DNA of 64,000 nucleotides, taken from Oehlia diaphana. Lineage: Eukaryota; Glomeromycota; Glomeromycetes; Glomerales; Glomeraceae. This document shows, in pieces, positions 1 through 11,800 of this stretch (the stretch's first letter is position 1; each line of letters starts with the position of its first letter). The stretch covers positions 1 to 64,000 of the forward strand of contig QZLH01000206.1 of assembly GCA_003833135.1 (NCBI GenBank), given 5' to 3'. The notes beneath the pieces were generated by a model that was not told the DNA's origin, did not search any database, and was given only the letters and a program-made list of their open reading frames with translations. Made by a program: the position numbers and the translations under genes.

Positions 1-1030
1 CATGGGAAACTTAATGGTGAGGCTGTATGGGTTATAGAGGCTAAAATATTGGGTGTCCCAGAACCGGCAAATTTGCACTACTTATGTTTAATGGTGGGTA
101 CCCGTTGATTTATATAGCGGGTTCTTTAATTTTTTTTTCATAAAATTCCAATATTAGAAAGCTGTGACATTTACAATTAGATTTATAAACTAATTAGAAA
201 ATTTCTAATGCTGGCCATAATTTTGGCAAAAAAAAATTTTATTATAAATGTTACACTTTCTAATACATTGAATTTATGGATAAAAAAAACAATGAGACAG
301 CCGTATAAACCAACGGGTACCCGCCATTAAATATAGCGTTGTATACGCTAACAAAAATGGTGAGTACCCATAGTGAAATACGGCAGGTTACCCTTGTATT
401 TATCAATTTCAGAGTAACCCACCGTGTAAATCTATAGGTACCCGCCGTTAAACATAGTATGTACACGCAATGTTTTGCTATACACTTTTGACCATGGTAG
501 CTTTCCATATGAGTATACCCGGGTATTACCCAGATAAAAACCTGGTTTTTTCTCAATAAATCTATAAATCAAGATAATTGTCAATTATATAAATAAAATA
601 AAAAAATCTTTACAATAAGCATTGCTAAAACTCACCAGTGGTGACCATTAACATAACATTTAATTCTGGTCGAAAATTATAATTTTAGCCAGAATTAATA
701 AAATAGGACAAAAGTTATTTTGTATGGTAACTTTTTCATTCAAATATTAAAACTTGTAACCGTACTAATTAGTGATGATTACCAAGTGATTTATAAACAC
801 TAATTCTGGCTGGCATTAAAATTCTGACCCAAGTTAACATCTTAATTCTGGCAAAATTTATGGAGAAATTACCCGAGTAATACCTGGATATATTTATTTC
901 AACATAAAATAGATACAAAATGGGTATTACCCATTTTTATCCTTTTGCTATTCCATAACCCAGATACTGATAGAAACTCGAGTATACCTGGATTGTATTC
1001 AGGTAAATGGGTAACAGGTCACAGCTCTAC
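1..1030. repeat. Non-coding repeat-rich segment with GGTACCCGC / TACCCGG motifs
   Basis: No credible gene is seen here. The stretch holds several degenerate copies, on both strands, of a motif around GGTACCCGC followed by TTAAATATAGC (near 98, 316, 366 and 440). It also holds several TACCCGGGTA or AACCTGG motifs (near 515, 540, 870, 980) and AATTCTGGC-type motifs (near 662, 800, 845). These look like subterminal repeats of decayed transposons. The short open frames across this block have no recognisable protein character. Confidence 0.4.
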
Positions 1031-1746
1031 TATAAATATATAATGTATTAATAATTAAGAGCTTTAATTTTCTATCAATTTTTAAATAATTTAAATCAAA
1101 TAAAAAAAATGAATAAAATTATGAAATTAAATAAAATCAATATTAGACTAAATAAGTATGTTTATTTAACTTTTGTAAATATGTAAGGTATTAATAATTA
1201 ATAGAGTCAAATCATTTAATTTTCTACAATTTTTGAAATAATTCAAATCAATAAAAAAATAAATAAAATCAAAATTAATGTTAATTGCTAAATTGAATTA
1301 AATAGATTAATAAATAAGTATGTTTATTTAACTTCCATAAATTTGTAATGTATTAATAATTGAAGGATTTAAATTTCTGACAATTTTTAGACCTAATAAA
1401 AAAGTAAATAAAAAACAATAATTATTGTTTTATTAATAGAATAATTTTTAAGTAATAGTTAAAAGATTTAATTTTCTGGCATTTTTGAAATAATTTGTAT
1501 TTAACAAAAAATAAAAACAAAAAATCATTTTTTAAATGTTAAATTGCAATTAAATTAAACAAATACTATGTTCGTAAATATAAATAATATATTAAATAAT
1601 TAATTTACATTAAATAAACTTTATTGCAATTAATAATTAGACATTTTCTTTGTTAATTTATATATAATATAATTATACTGTATATGTTATATTAAAGTAA
1701 ACTTCCATAAATATGTCCATTTTATAAATTCGGCCAAATTTATGTC

Positions 1747-1890
1747 CGTTTTTATAATTCTGGCCAAATTTTGCTGGGCGAAATCAAATTTGCAAAGTCC
1801 GTTTTATAATTCCGGCCAAATTTTGCTGGGCGAAATCAAATTTGCAAAGTCCGTTTTATAATTCCGGCCAAATTTTGCTGGGCGAAATTA
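1747..1890. repeat. Tandem repeat, 52-bp unit, about 2.7 copies
   Basis: A unit that reads GTTTTATAATTCCGGCCAAA and continues through TTGCTGGGCGAAAT is repeated head to tail. Copies start near 1747, 1801 and 1853, and the last two are nearly identical over 36 bp. The core AATTCYGGCCAAAT is the same motif scattered elsewhere in the window (for example 16,310-16,345, 19,910-20,060 and 49,770-49,860), so this is probably an expanded end of a transposon family. Confidence 0.75.
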
Positions 1891-1984
1891 TCTTAATTCT
1901 GGCCAAATTAATGTGTAACCTTGAAAAAATTTTTGCCTTTTTTTTAGTTACAAAGTGGTACAAAATGTACATTAATGCAATCCT

Positions 1985-2215
1985 TGACTAGGGATGGCAA
2001 CGGTCACGGTCATTAACCGGTTATGACCGGTCATGACCGTGACCGATATTGGTCAGTCAAAGACCTCTGACCGACCGTTTGACCGACCGTTTGACCGACC
2101 ATTTAACCGATCCTAAAAACGTTTGCGAAACGTTTTTTAATATAAAATTTAATAAAAAAATGTTTCGCAAACATTTTTTAATTATTTAATAGAAAACGTT
2201 GCGAAAACATTTTTT
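1985..2215. repeat. GACCG-rich repeat with inverted GTTTGCGAAAC blocks
   Basis: A cluster of GACCGGT, GACCGTGACCG and GTTTGACCGACC repeats is followed by AAACGTTTGCGAAACGTTTT and AATGTTTCGCAAACATTTTT, which can pair with each other. The left edge (TAGGGATGGCAACGG) resembles termini seen in hAT-type elements. I did not find a matching right end or target duplication. Probably a transposon fragment. Confidence 0.4.
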
Positions 2216-2552
2216 ATTAAGTAATTCATAAAAAAAAAATCCATCTAATCTTCCTCTTTCCATACTTTGTACGATAAACAACCTCTGACTCAAGCCCGTT
2301 GAAATATCGATGTCGAGAGGTGCATGATTTCTTCAATCTCTTTTCTCGAGAGCAAAATTATAATAACGGAATATTTTATCATAGCGAGTTCCAATGTCTC
2401 CGCCGTCTGTAATGAAAAGTGAGTCGAAATTTATGACTGGTATTTAATTTGTTAACTAATATCCTTGCAATTAGTGCTTCTTCGGATGCTGATGAAATAG
2501 TAAAATTCTGATCACTTTGGTGAGAGAAGGGAATATTTCATCCGAAAGCGAA

Positions 2553-3639
2553 ATGGGAGGAAGAAAAGTAAGTTCTTTTCCTGCTTGTTTTGATATTTGA
2601 GCTCATACTTATATAAGCTGTCTATATCAAGACTCCCATACACTCTTGTAAAATCTGTAAGTTTGGAGGAATACGAACTTCGCGTAAACAAATTTAATGT
2701 TCACGGTTGCTGGGATTGGAAAGAAAACAAAGTTATAGTTTATGAATGGCCTTCAAAGATCCATGAAACAATTATTGGCGAGTTAACTTATCAAATATTG
2801 AGACAATTCGATGCTATACATAGTACTCCTGCTCATATGTCAAGTATGGGTTCAGTCCGTAAGTATCAATTCAACAATTGACTCATTCTTATGCTTAAGA
2901 TATAAGATTAATCATTTTCTTAGGAACTCATGCTGACAATACTGGACATGAGTCTGATGTGACATTTCGACCTCCTAAACCAACAGTATGACCACCGAAT
3001 GGAAGTTATGGAGAAGTAATTTCTTTGTTTGTTCAGAATTCATTATCTCTTTTGAGTTCTAACATTTAAGGATTTAGGATGAGCCCTGGCCTAATGTTGT
3101 AGTTGAAGTTGCTTATTCTGAATCACAAACTGATGTCCTGAGTAAAGTACAAGATTTTTGGTTAAAAAATCATAGTCGTGTCCATGACATGATAGTGGTT
3201 AAAATCGATTACGTAGCTCCAGGTGAAATGCCGACACGTATGCAAGTAAGTTATATTCCTAACTTGCAAGTAATATACTATTGTTTGTATATATCTAAAG
3301 AATTTAACCTACTACAGGCCTGGCACTTTTGCGTTTCGGACAGAACAAGAAGAAATGCAGACATTGTAGCTCGAACTCATGTAATGATTACAAATAATAA
3401 TGCTTATCTTTATTATTGATTACTTAATTATTGATATATTATAAAAACATTTTTAGTTTGAATTCGGTACCCATGATCAAGCTGGGAATCCCCTTAATAC
3501 TCTACCAGGAACTTGTGTCATCAACATTAATTTGGATTGTTTTCATCATGATACATTTTCAAGAATTACTATTCCCCAAAATCAAGTCCCAGATCCAATT
3601 CAATTAGATTTCTTACTCCTCCGAAATTGCTTCCTTTGA
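2553..3639 (+). CDS. Uma2-like (PD-(D/E)XK fold) putative restriction-endonuclease-domain protein; carries an in-frame TGA
   Basis: Six exons read in one phase: 2553-2567, 2618-2858, 2924-3015, 3078-3245, 3318-3380 and 3457-3639, giving about 253 codons. Recognisable family features are SVSLEEYELRV near the N-terminus, ESDVTFRPPKP (catalytic-type Asp), WPNVVVEVAYSES (Glu of a PD-ExK core), then AWHFC and EFGTHDQAGNP. This matches proteins common in Rhizophagus that carry a Uma2-type nuclease fold (recalled, not searched); substrate unknown. In exon 3 a TGA at 2989-2991 interrupts the frame. Splicing instead at the GT of ACA|GTATGA (exon ending 2985) keeps phase 0 and avoids the stop, so the locus is either a lightly broken pseudogene or a gene with a shorter exon 3. 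The first mini-exon (MGGRK) is the least certain part. Confidence 0.6.
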
Positions 3640-4940
3640 GCATTTGAAAAAAGATAACAAAGTAAATAGAGTTTCTTCATTATATTATTTCTATTTCAAT
3701 TATGATTCCATTTACTTACACATAGCTATACATCTCATCCAAAACAATGGCGGAATATCAGTTTCAGTTTATAATTTGCTTTATTGCATGTCATGTAACG
3801 CTATATAAAAGAATTTAATTGCTGTAATCAACACATAAATACTATTAAGATTCACCCATAATTTTTTGCGGAGTGTGACTAATAAAAATGTTCTATGTCG
3901 ATTATACTATACATTACCTTTATTGCATTACAAATCGTCTAATGGTTAGCAAGTGATAGGGATAGGCTAATCAATGAAAACTATTGTGTCGTGGTATTCT
4001 AGAGACCCGTTTAAGTACAGCATGGCTAGATAAACTTATGAAAGGATGGGAACAATAAAGCCCATATCAATTTATGCAAGTTTTCCTAAATATTATATTT
4101 ACCTGAAATGTACAGAACTGAAATGCGTAGAAGATACTTGGTAAAATTCTTGCCGAAGAATAGGGACTGTGTGACATGCGAATCGCATATATATTCGCAT
4201 TTTTTTTTACATTTATTTTTGCTGGCCATGCTAGTATCATACTAATAAAACTTTATTCGAATATAGGTAGTTTTTTTGAGCAATCAATATTTTGCATATG
4301 GGAATTGGGGATATCTATGCTAATCTTGCTTTCGTCATTTTTATTGATTTGCAAGGGATTAGCGAATGACGAAATGCCTTTTTTTTCAGAAAAAAGATAA
4401 AATGATATTAAGACTTCAAGGATATATTTTTTTTGTGAGGGGGTTAGGTTAGTCAAAATAATGGATAATTTTTCTTCTGCAAATCAAAGATCGTTTCTCC
4501 TGCGGATTTAACTGGCGCTATAAAAACAGTAGTCTCCCATATGTTCAAAGCTAGGGTATCAAAAACATGGAAAACCTGGAGGACTCATTCAATGTGGATA
4601 ACCCACCCACTGTGGAGAACCTTTCTATTGCGGAGGAGGAAGTGGACTTAAACAGTATGGAGGACGTAATCCTCACCAAAAGTACAAGACCACCGAAGGA
4701 GCGCCAAGCCGAAAGAGAAAATAGTGATATCCCAGTTTACCCAAACAGTTAACAATGTATAACTTGGAGTTTACCAATTCTTGCAAAAATAAATCTTACT
4801 AAATGTAGGTTTAGCAGCTTGTACTGAATTTTATTTAGCATAATGCAGGCCAAAATTAGATGCTTTAAAAGTCATTATATACCGATCGATAATTTGATAT
4901 ACCGATACTTTTCCCATGTTTATATATAAAGGTTTATTAA
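3640..4940. other. Intergenic stretch; no supported gene
   Basis: Two short open frames lie here. One (4176-4400) encodes a hydrophobic AT-driven peptide. The other (4567-4752, plus strand, 61 codons) is acidic with MENLEDSFNV at the start and RPPKERQAERENSD near the end. The second has more protein-like composition than its surroundings and could be a relic exon, but I recognise no family and see no continuation. Confidence 0.3.
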
Positions 4941-4949
4941 CTTGATGCA

Positions 4950-5885
4950 TTTATCAGATATTCTGAGAAAAATACGAAAACTATACTGGTGGGGGCTCCA
5001 AAATCTGAAATAAACACACTCAGCGCTAGTTTGTTTAAACTCGTCAACTAGATTTTTCACCATATTTTTGTGTTCATCTTCAGAAATTCCCAATTCCTCA
5101 CTTAAAACTTTCGTTGTCAATTCTGATTAAGATAAGAAAAAGTCAAATCTTGAAAAACTAAACCCATTTTACTATCATTTGGACCTATAATAAAATCTTT
5201 TTCAATTCGGATGAACTTCTCCTATGTTTGATTGTAATTCAAAATTTGAATGCCAATTTAGCTTTTGAATATGTTGACCAAACTATAAATGAGTCACGCG
5301 TGTCGATAATAATTAAAAAAAAAAAAGAAATACCTAACGAATGTAATCTCACTGATCTGGTGTAAAAACAAGGCTCATATTGTTTAAATGTGTAAAATCA
5401 AATTCGTTATCATCCACTAGTTACATCGGCTTCGATGAATTCAAGATTATGTGGTTTTATCTATTAAATTTTATAGAAAAAGGGTCAAATTTTCGGTTTT
5501 TTCTTCATAATAAATAAAATATATAAATTTTATTACCACTTGTGGATATATTGGTTTAATATCAACTCCATAAAAATAAGAATTTTCATTTGATAAATCC
5601 AACAACCATGTTGCAGTTCCACATCTTAAAATATATATTATCGTTCAATAAATATACGTATCATAAAATTCCTCGAATATTAGATATATTCACTTGAACG
5701 ATATCACTTACCCGACATCTAAAACCTTAATTTATCCTCAATTGAGGAAGAAAAATCACTTTGAAATATATATGCTCTAAGAAAATGATATATACTATAA
5801 ATCTAACCTATAAATAGAATCGATACTAGTCGATTCATTAACTTCTCATTTCTTTCTTGGTCTGATTCTATTTGATCAAATTCTG
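4950..5885 (-). pseudogene. Methyltransferase family copy 1, decayed; lacks exon 4 and the N-terminus
   Basis: Pieces of four of the five family exons are recognisable on the minus strand. They are exon 5 (about 4950-5270, with LGISEDEHKNM), exon 3 (about 5336-5460), exon 2 (about 5533-5630, motif I read as CGTAT instead of CGPGT) and the 3' part of exon 1 (about 5710-5885, with FDQIESDQER). The frame is broken several times. No trace of exon 4 (VTKPGGYIEV) exists between exons 5 and 3. The 5' end stops abruptly at the CCCTATAAAA terminus of a MITE at 5886, which replaces the start codon and about the first 20 codons. Confidence 0.85.
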
Positions 5886-5995
5886 CCCTATAAAAAATTT
5901 TATCCGTTATTTCTGTAAAAACTCCGTAAAAATGAGCTTTTCACGGATCCTTTTACGGAAAATGTAAATGATTTGATAAATTCCGTGATATAATT
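5886..5995. mobile_element. MITE fragment, CCCTATAAAA-terminus family (left half)
   Basis: Begins CCCTATAAAAAATTTTATCC and continues with the internal CTGTAAAAACTCCGTAAAAA and TCACGGATCC blocks seen in the complete copies at 50,299-50,471 and 59,238-59,401. The right half is missing. The sequence passes directly into the upstream block of the methyltransferase family, so a deletion removed both the MITE end and the pseudogene start. Confidence 0.75.
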
Positions 5996-6005
5996 CGACA
6001 ATTTA

Positions 6006-6045
6006 ATTTGAATTTATGCATTATATAATAATTTGTCAGCGATAA
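6006..6045. promoter_or_regulatory. Shared upstream block of the methyltransferase family (copy 1)
   Basis: The string AATTTATGCATTATATAATA followed by ATTTGTCAG recurs upstream of copies 5 to 8 and at two orphan sites (22,486 and 37,125). Its distance from the start codon in intact copies is about 90-150 bp. Function as a promoter or 5' UTR is inference from conservation alone. Confidence 0.45.
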
Positions 6046-6273
6046 AGAGCCATACGGATAAAGTTTGTATTACTAAACCTTTATGCTTTCGCAAAAGTTA
6101 AGTAATGTGAGCTTATCAACAACAGAGGAATTTCTTGGCATGTTGTGCGCGTAAAGTAAAATCTTTATGTGATATTTACGGTTTTCGGAAATTTATAATC
6201 TTAAAATTTAGCAACAAACATAATAAATATAATAAAAATTGTCACGTACGTATAATCTTTTTTGTTTTATTAT

Positions 6274-6448
6274 CCCTATAAAAAATTTATTCAAAATTTA
6301 TTCCGTGTTTTTTTTTATTCCATGTTATTTCCGTAAATGTATCATATTCAGGAAATTATCCAATTTGTTTAGATTTTCAGTTAATTTTCCGTGAATGTAT
6401 CATATTCGCGGAGTTTTTACAGAATTACAAATAAAATTTTTTTACAGA
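6274..6448. mobile_element. MITE copy, CCCTATAAAA-terminus family, divergent variant
   Basis: Starts CCCTATAAAAAATTTATTC and ends near GGAGTTTTTACAGAATTACA then a T-run and ACAG, a degraded inverted copy of the start. The interior (TTCCATGTTATTTCCGT) matches the copy at 18,517-18,699 better than those at 50,299 and 59,238, so at least two subfamilies exist. Confidence 0.6.
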
Positions 6449-6499
6449 ATATAGATGTAATAATCCATTCATATATAATTATTAAAAAAAAAAATTTTG

Positions 6500-6580
6500 A
6501 TTAAATTGGGTGCCATTCAAATCATGAAACTCAAAATCCCGAAACTCGAATCCCGAAATCCCAAATCCCGACAGGTAAGA
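6500..6580. repeat. AATCCCGA-type repeat cluster
   Basis: Several AAATCCCGA / AATCCCGAC motifs are packed in about 60 bases. The same motif forms the arms of the gap-containing element at 21,421-22,400, so this is probably a remnant of one end of that family. Confidence 0.45.
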
Positions 6581-7606
6581 ATTCTTTACATACTTACGTA
6601 CTTATTAAGAAAATATTATGCTTAAATGAAAATTATTTTTTTTTTATTTTATAAACAAAAAAATTTTCCGATTGGCAGATTCGTATTTTTTATTCTTTTT
6701 ATTGATGCTTTGACTTAATGAATTGTTTATTAGGATGTAAGTTACTAGTAGAGTCATACGATGATATACCATCCAAATGATCTAATGTCGTCCAATGATT
6801 AATGGAAAATCAATCTGTTGTACAGTTTTTTTTCCATCTACGATTCAGTCTTTAACCGCAGATTTACATTTTTTTTTCGGATTACGTAAAATAATGTAAT
6901 CATGTAATTTTAATTTGATTTATTTTATTTTATTTTTTTTTTTTTTTTGTCTTAATGACGATCATCTTTATTATAATTTTTCATATAAATAATTTAGGAA
7001 ATTTGTATCACAGATTTATTAGATTATTAAGAATTTACGTAAGTACTTAGTCATCATCTTAGAACAATAATAATATTATAATATTTTCTAATAAATCCAT
7101 AAATATTTTATTTACTATAATTCTACCGTACCGCACTGCACATGCACATTATACCCAGAAATACCCAAAATACCCGATTTAAAAATTATATAATACCCGC
7201 TGGTACTTTGTGAGATACTGTACCGGGTATTGTATAAGGGTACTAATAGTTTTAACCAGAATTAAGCTAAAGTTACCAGAATTAGGGGGTATAACGTGGG
7301 GGTACTAACTTTGGGGGATACTATAGGTAGTGCGGTAATTACAGAATTAAGCATCAAGAAGTTTTATTTTTTTTAAATGATATGATATAATTACATTTTT
7401 GTATGCAAAATTATTAAAATTATAACATTCGTTAATATATGTTTGATAATCATTAAAACATGGCCTGATACAAGAATTATCAAATAAGTTTAATATTATA
7501 AGTTAAAAATTAAAGAAAATTGAATTTTTTATAAAAGTAAAATTAAATAGAGTAATTTGGGAGCTGACCTAAAAATTATACGGAAAAAAAGATATTTGCA
7601 ATATCA

Positions 7607-7765
7607 GATATGGAACGGTCTATACTATGTTAATTGATCAGCAAATAAAATTGTCTTCATATGGCATTTATGTATACTAATTACGAAATGTGGACGTGTA
7701 ACCTTGACTTAATATTTAAATCATATTCACACATTTACATAACAAAAAGTTCATCGAAAATATCG
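7607..7765 (+). pseudogene. Plus-strand methyltransferase relic (intron 4 and start of exon 5)
   Basis: The line TATGGAACGGTCTATACTAT and the following ATCAGCAAATAAA match intron 4 of the intact plus-strand copy at 38,343 (near 39,231-39,266). Then ACGAAATGTGGACGTGTAAC through AAAGTTCATCGAAAA matches its exon 5 (RNVDMNL...NLDSIFESHSN...KIHRDE). Short deletions break the frame. It lies upstream of copy 1 in the head-to-head position expected for a dead partner gene. Confidence 0.7.
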
Positions 7766-7952
7766 TTCATGAAGCATGTTCAATATATAGTATATATATA
7801 TTGACAAGAAAATCAATATTTACGTTTAAAATGAAACATATATTTACCAGAATTTTTTGTTGAATATACGCCATCATAAGGAATATTAATTGATGATTTT
7901 CTTCTATTTCTTACAAATTGCATATTATGATATCATGTCTTTTTACGGTATC

Positions 7953-8530
7953 CGGACTTTTCGCCGAAGTCAATTACACCGAAACCCATTTCGCCGAAGC
8001 CATTTCGCTGTTTCACCGAAGGGGTCTGGTTCATTTAACTGACAATCATTTCACCGTTTCACCGACAAACGTTTCACCGACAATCATTTCACCGACACCG
8101 TAGGGATATTTCGCCGAAAGGATGTTTCTCCGAAATACCATTTTACCGAAACCCTATTTCTCCGAATTCCATTTCGCCGAAGCCATTTTTATCGAATGAA
8201 CATTTCACCGAGTGGACATTTCACCGAAAAATTATTTATTCCATTTGGTTATTTTATTTGTTTTTATAATAAATACATAAAAAAAATCATATATTGAATT
8301 ATAATATACGCTAATCTTTTTTTTTTACTTATTTTTCGTGAATAAATGTTTTCAAGAGAATAAAATTATTTATTTATTGCTTAACAAATATCAGTTATTT
8401 GAATGTTAAAGTAATAATATCCTAGAAAAAAAAAATTCCCCATAATTATTTTAATTTTTATTTCATTGCGCGATGAATATTTTTTATAAAAATGTTAATC
8501 GCGAAATGTCCAATTAGCGAAATGAAATTC
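7953..8530. mobile_element. Transposon relic with many TTTCGCCGAA subterminal repeats
   Basis: The left half carries about twenty degenerate units of ATTTCRCCGAA spaced about 12-20 bp apart (7953-8230). The right end (8494-8530) has the complementary TCGCGAAATG/TAGCGAAATG. The interior CTTTTCGTGAATAAATGTTT / AATAATATCCT matches the element at 19,646-20,437. It ends only about 30 bp past the stop codon of methyltransferase copy 2. No transposase is visible. Confidence 0.75.
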
Positions 8531-8559
8531 ATAATAAAAAAAAAATTGAATCATTATTA

Positions 8560-9126
8560 TTACGATAATTTTTGTGTCCAAATCCTAACATAAATACTTT
8601 CAGAACAAGTTTGTTTAAATTCTTCAACTAGATCTTTTTCTATAATATTTTTGTATTCATCTTTAGAAACTCCCATTTCTTCACTCAGAGTTTGAACTAA
8701 CGGTTCTGCTTTGAAATAACCCAATGCCAGATCTTGAGCAATCATACCAATTTTACCACCGTTAGGTCCTATAACAAAATTTTTTTCAATTTGATGAACA
8801 TTTCCTATATTCGGTTGTAACTCAAATTTTGATTTCAGATTATAAATCAAATTTGTATCTAAATTTCGTCTTGTACCACTTGCATAAACTTATAATTATG
8901 GAAAATAAAAATAAAAATAAATAAGTATCTTGTAATACATTCATTTAATACATGAAATTAATATTACAAAAAATGAATATAATTACTTGTATCCATTATT
9001 TTACAAAAAATCGGAGCTCTGACAACATTTTCTTTACGCCTACCAGATACTTCAATATATCCACCCGGTTTCGTTACTCTAAAAAAGAAACAAAAAAAAT
9101 ATAATTATTTAAACATTGGCAAAAAC

Positions 9127-9174
<48 letters not shown>

Positions 9175-9810
9175 GAAATACCTAATGAGCTCAGTAAGAA
9201 TGAAATCCCATTGATCTACTGTATAAAAAAGTCTCAATAATTCTATATGTGTAAAATCAAATTCATTATCACCAAATGATAATCCATTAGATATACTCGC
9301 TTTGATAAATTCAACATTATTTGGTTTTATCTATCAATTTTATATAAAAAGAAAGAGTCAAAATTTTTATTTAATTTAATAAATAAAATTTCATAAATTT
9401 TCTTACTTCTTGTGGAAATATTGGTTCAATATCAATTCCTAAAAAATTAGAATTTTCGTATTTGCTTGATAAATCTAATAACCATGTACCAGGGCCGCAC
9501 CTTAAAAAATTTTCAAATAAATATGTGTATCATAAAAAATGTCCACTTAAAAGATGACTTACCCAATATCTAAAACCTTATATTCTCCTTTAATTAATTT
9601 ATCCTCAATTGGGGAAGAAAAATTACTTTGAAATATATGTTGTCTAAGAAAATGAAACACATGAAATCTATCAATAGAATCTGTATCATTCGAGAAATAA
9701 TATTCTAATAACTTTTCATGTCTTTCTTGTTCTGACTCTATTTGGCTAAATTCTTGTATATTTTTTATCACTAATCTTTCTTGTTTTGAACGTGAATTTT
9801 TATTACCCAT
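8560..9810 (-). CDS. Myristoylation-signal SAM-dependent methyltransferase, copy 2 (complete)
   Basis: Five exons in perfect phase: 9810-9563, 9500-9407, 9330-9182, 9078-8987, 8888-8560, predicting 303 residues. The protein starts MGNKNSRSK (Gly2 and Ser6, the N-myristoyltransferase pattern, plus basic residues). It has the pre-motif SIDRFHVFHFLRQ, motif I LDIGCGPGTWLLDL (about 80-93), acidic Asp106 (GIDIEP) for the ribose, GDNEFDFTH (134-142), and VTKPGGYIEV (165-174). This layout is that of class I Rossmann methyltransferases resembling fungal LaeA/UMTA proteins. The substrate is unknown; a small molecule or protein is possible. The start is chosen because every paralogue shares MG...S at this point. 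The exon 4 to 5 joint gives DT-I-YASGT, matching paralogues. Confidence 0.88.
9127..9172. repeat. (AAT)n microsatellite in intron 3 of methyltransferase copy 2
   Basis: About 15 uninterrupted ATA/AAT triplets lie between exons 4 and 3 of the gene at 8560-9810. They do not affect the frame because the tract is intronic. Confidence 0.9.
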
Positions 9811-9970
9811 AGTTTAAACTTTAACGAATAAAATATTGTAAAGTGAAATTATAATATAAATATTTTTTTTTTTCGAAGTAGAACAAAGAAAAGGGGTCCT
9901 GTCAAACTTAATTGAAACTTTAAATGATTTTACCATGTATGACGGTTTATAATAATGTATAACAAATAAT

Positions 9971-10018
9971 ATTCTATGGACGACTGGACGTTGTGTGACC
10001 AAATCTTTAAGCCATTAT
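9971..10018. promoter_or_regulatory. Conserved upstream block of methyltransferase copies 2-4
   Basis: ATGGACGACTGGACGTTGTG and the following ACCAAATCTTTAAGCCATTA are conserved at 14,918-14,962 and 18,360-18,402, about 155-200 bp upstream of the start codons. A weaker relative is at 37,204 (ATATGGATAATTAGTGTTAC). Conservation suggests a promoter or 5' leader; no known factor site is claimed. Confidence 0.45.
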
Positions 10019-10539
10019 GTTACAATTTGTTGATCCAATGAACCTGCATATTGTTTTGCTGATTTGAACATAATTCAAGATTTTCATCTAATATTAATCA
10101 TTGTATTTAATATCATTTATTGATTTTTATAATAAAATAATTTAAAATCAAAGTGACAAATGACAATCATATCAATTTAATTATCTGTTTAGATTCCTCC
10201 TCCCCCCGAATTTTTCGAAAATGTACTCATGTGATCAAAATCCAGCTAACCAAAACGTTTAATATTATGTAAGTGCGAATAATTATAATTAGTTATCCAT
10301 TATGCAGTTATATGTAATAAGAATGTGAAATCATTTTATTAATTGGTTAATAGAAACCCAAAAATTAGTCATAAATTAAATTAACTTTTTTCTCCGTTAT
10401 AAAATAGGTTCAGTCTAAATTAAGAACTAGCGAAAAATTTTTTTGGGTAACCGGATAGCATACAGAACTGGGGACATTCGGAAGTCAGATATTGAAACAC
10501 GTGACATTTAGACAATCCTTATTATTATGATGTCATCTA

Positions 10540-10770
10540 TTAAGCATGGCCCTTAGGGGTTACAATGGTGCACCAACCATTTATGGTGGTCCACCAATTT
10601 GTACGGAGCCTTGAATACATTGCAGTCGACCCTAACCTTAGGTGTTGTAGATGGCGGCATAAAGGCAAGACTACCAATGCAACGAACCTTCCATTAGGTT
10701 AGAATGGAATTAGGGTGGACCCAGCAAACTACTGGCCACCTAAATCCCTAACAGGCAGGGCGCTCCTCTA
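10540..10770. other. GC-richer non-coding segment
   Basis: This block (GGCCCTTAGGGGTTACAATG to GGGCGCTCCTCTAGGGGATT) is clearly richer in G and C than its surroundings, with several GGTGGACCC / GGCCACC pieces. It has no open frame. It may be a decayed SINE- or LTR-like insertion. A similar-looking but not obviously homologous block is at 55,270-55,560. Confidence 0.3.
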
Positions 10771-10954
10771 GGGGATTGGGTATTTAACATTATGTTTAGT
10801 TTAGATTACCATTTGTAATGGTAATAACTAACAGGGATTTCCCTTATGGAATAAAAAAGTCATCTATTGGGTGATAACCCGACACAGTATTATTTCAAAG
10901 AATCTGGAATCAATAAGTAAAACAGTTAATGTCATTATTACTACTGAAATAATA

Positions 10955-11221
10955 TCAAATATTTCTAGAGCCTGCATGTTTATACCATCGGACATATGCC
11001 AAAAAATGCTTGGCAGGACCATTCAGAAGGTCAACTATATGAGTAAAATAATATTGGACTTGACCAGGGTAAACATTAACATCATTGTCAATCGTTATAA
11101 ATTTTGCTGTAATAAATGAACTTTTAACATGATGAGATGACATTTTTGAGCCGAATATTTCAGAACCAATTCTGCATCTTCCAAATTGATTCATTTTAAT
11201 ACGAATAGTATTACAATTCAA
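10955..11221 (-). pseudogene. Fragment of a transposon-associated protein
   Basis: An 88-codon frame reads MNQFGRCRIGSEIFGSK, then SSFITAKF, VYPGQVQYYF and KHFLAYVRWYKHAGS before a stop. The wording (FGR.RIGSE.FGS, YPGQ.Q.FF.H, KH.LA.VRWY) resembles a domain I associate with repetitive, transposase-linked proteins of Rhizophagus. That association is from memory and not searched. No start, catalytic domain or continuation in the same frame is visible, so this is a relic. Confidence 0.4.
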
Positions 11222-11800
11222 GTTTATGTATGTAAAACCATTATGTTAAAAGAAAATTTATACGATTGTTTAATATAAATTTCACTTAATATTCGATAAA
11301 TCTAGTTATTAAAATACTATAAAATGATTATAGTAAAATTAAGTAAATCTTTTTCGTTGGATTTTGTATGTGGGATCTTTTATTGGCTACAAATCTGCTG
11401 GTTCCAAATCTACTAAGTGATACTTTATAATCTTGGCAGATCGTTAAGTTCTGCTTGAAATGAAAGTCGTACAAAATTGATTAATTACAGTCACATTCTC
11501 AACACATGAAATAAAACACAATGGCTGATGATTAATCACATGATCGATTACATGTGATCAATTCGTGTCACAAGTCGGTCATAACAATCTGTTTGAGAAT
11601 GGAAAATTCATCAATAGAGCTTTAGTAGAACTGTAGATGATTTATTATATCAGCTATCATGTAAAAAATTTTATCTGTGATTCCTGTAAAAACTCCATGA
11701 ATTTGATACATTAAACACGCAATAAATTTTTTATAAGGCTAGAGCAAGGTATAAAGCTAAATAAAAAACGAAAGAAACTTTTTAAATTTGCAAATGATGA

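Noticed and set aside
260..556. Minus-strand 98-codon frame
   Set aside because: It runs through repeated GGTACCCGC-type elements and its peptide mirrors those repeats; not a plausible protein.
7918..8103. Plus-strand frame with VSPTxxSPT repeats
   Set aside because: The peptide repeat is just translation of the ATTTCACCGA units of the transposon arm.
10871..11119. Plus-strand 82-codon frame overlapping the transposon-protein relic
   Set aside because: It is the opposite-strand shadow of the minus-strand relic, which has the protein-like composition.
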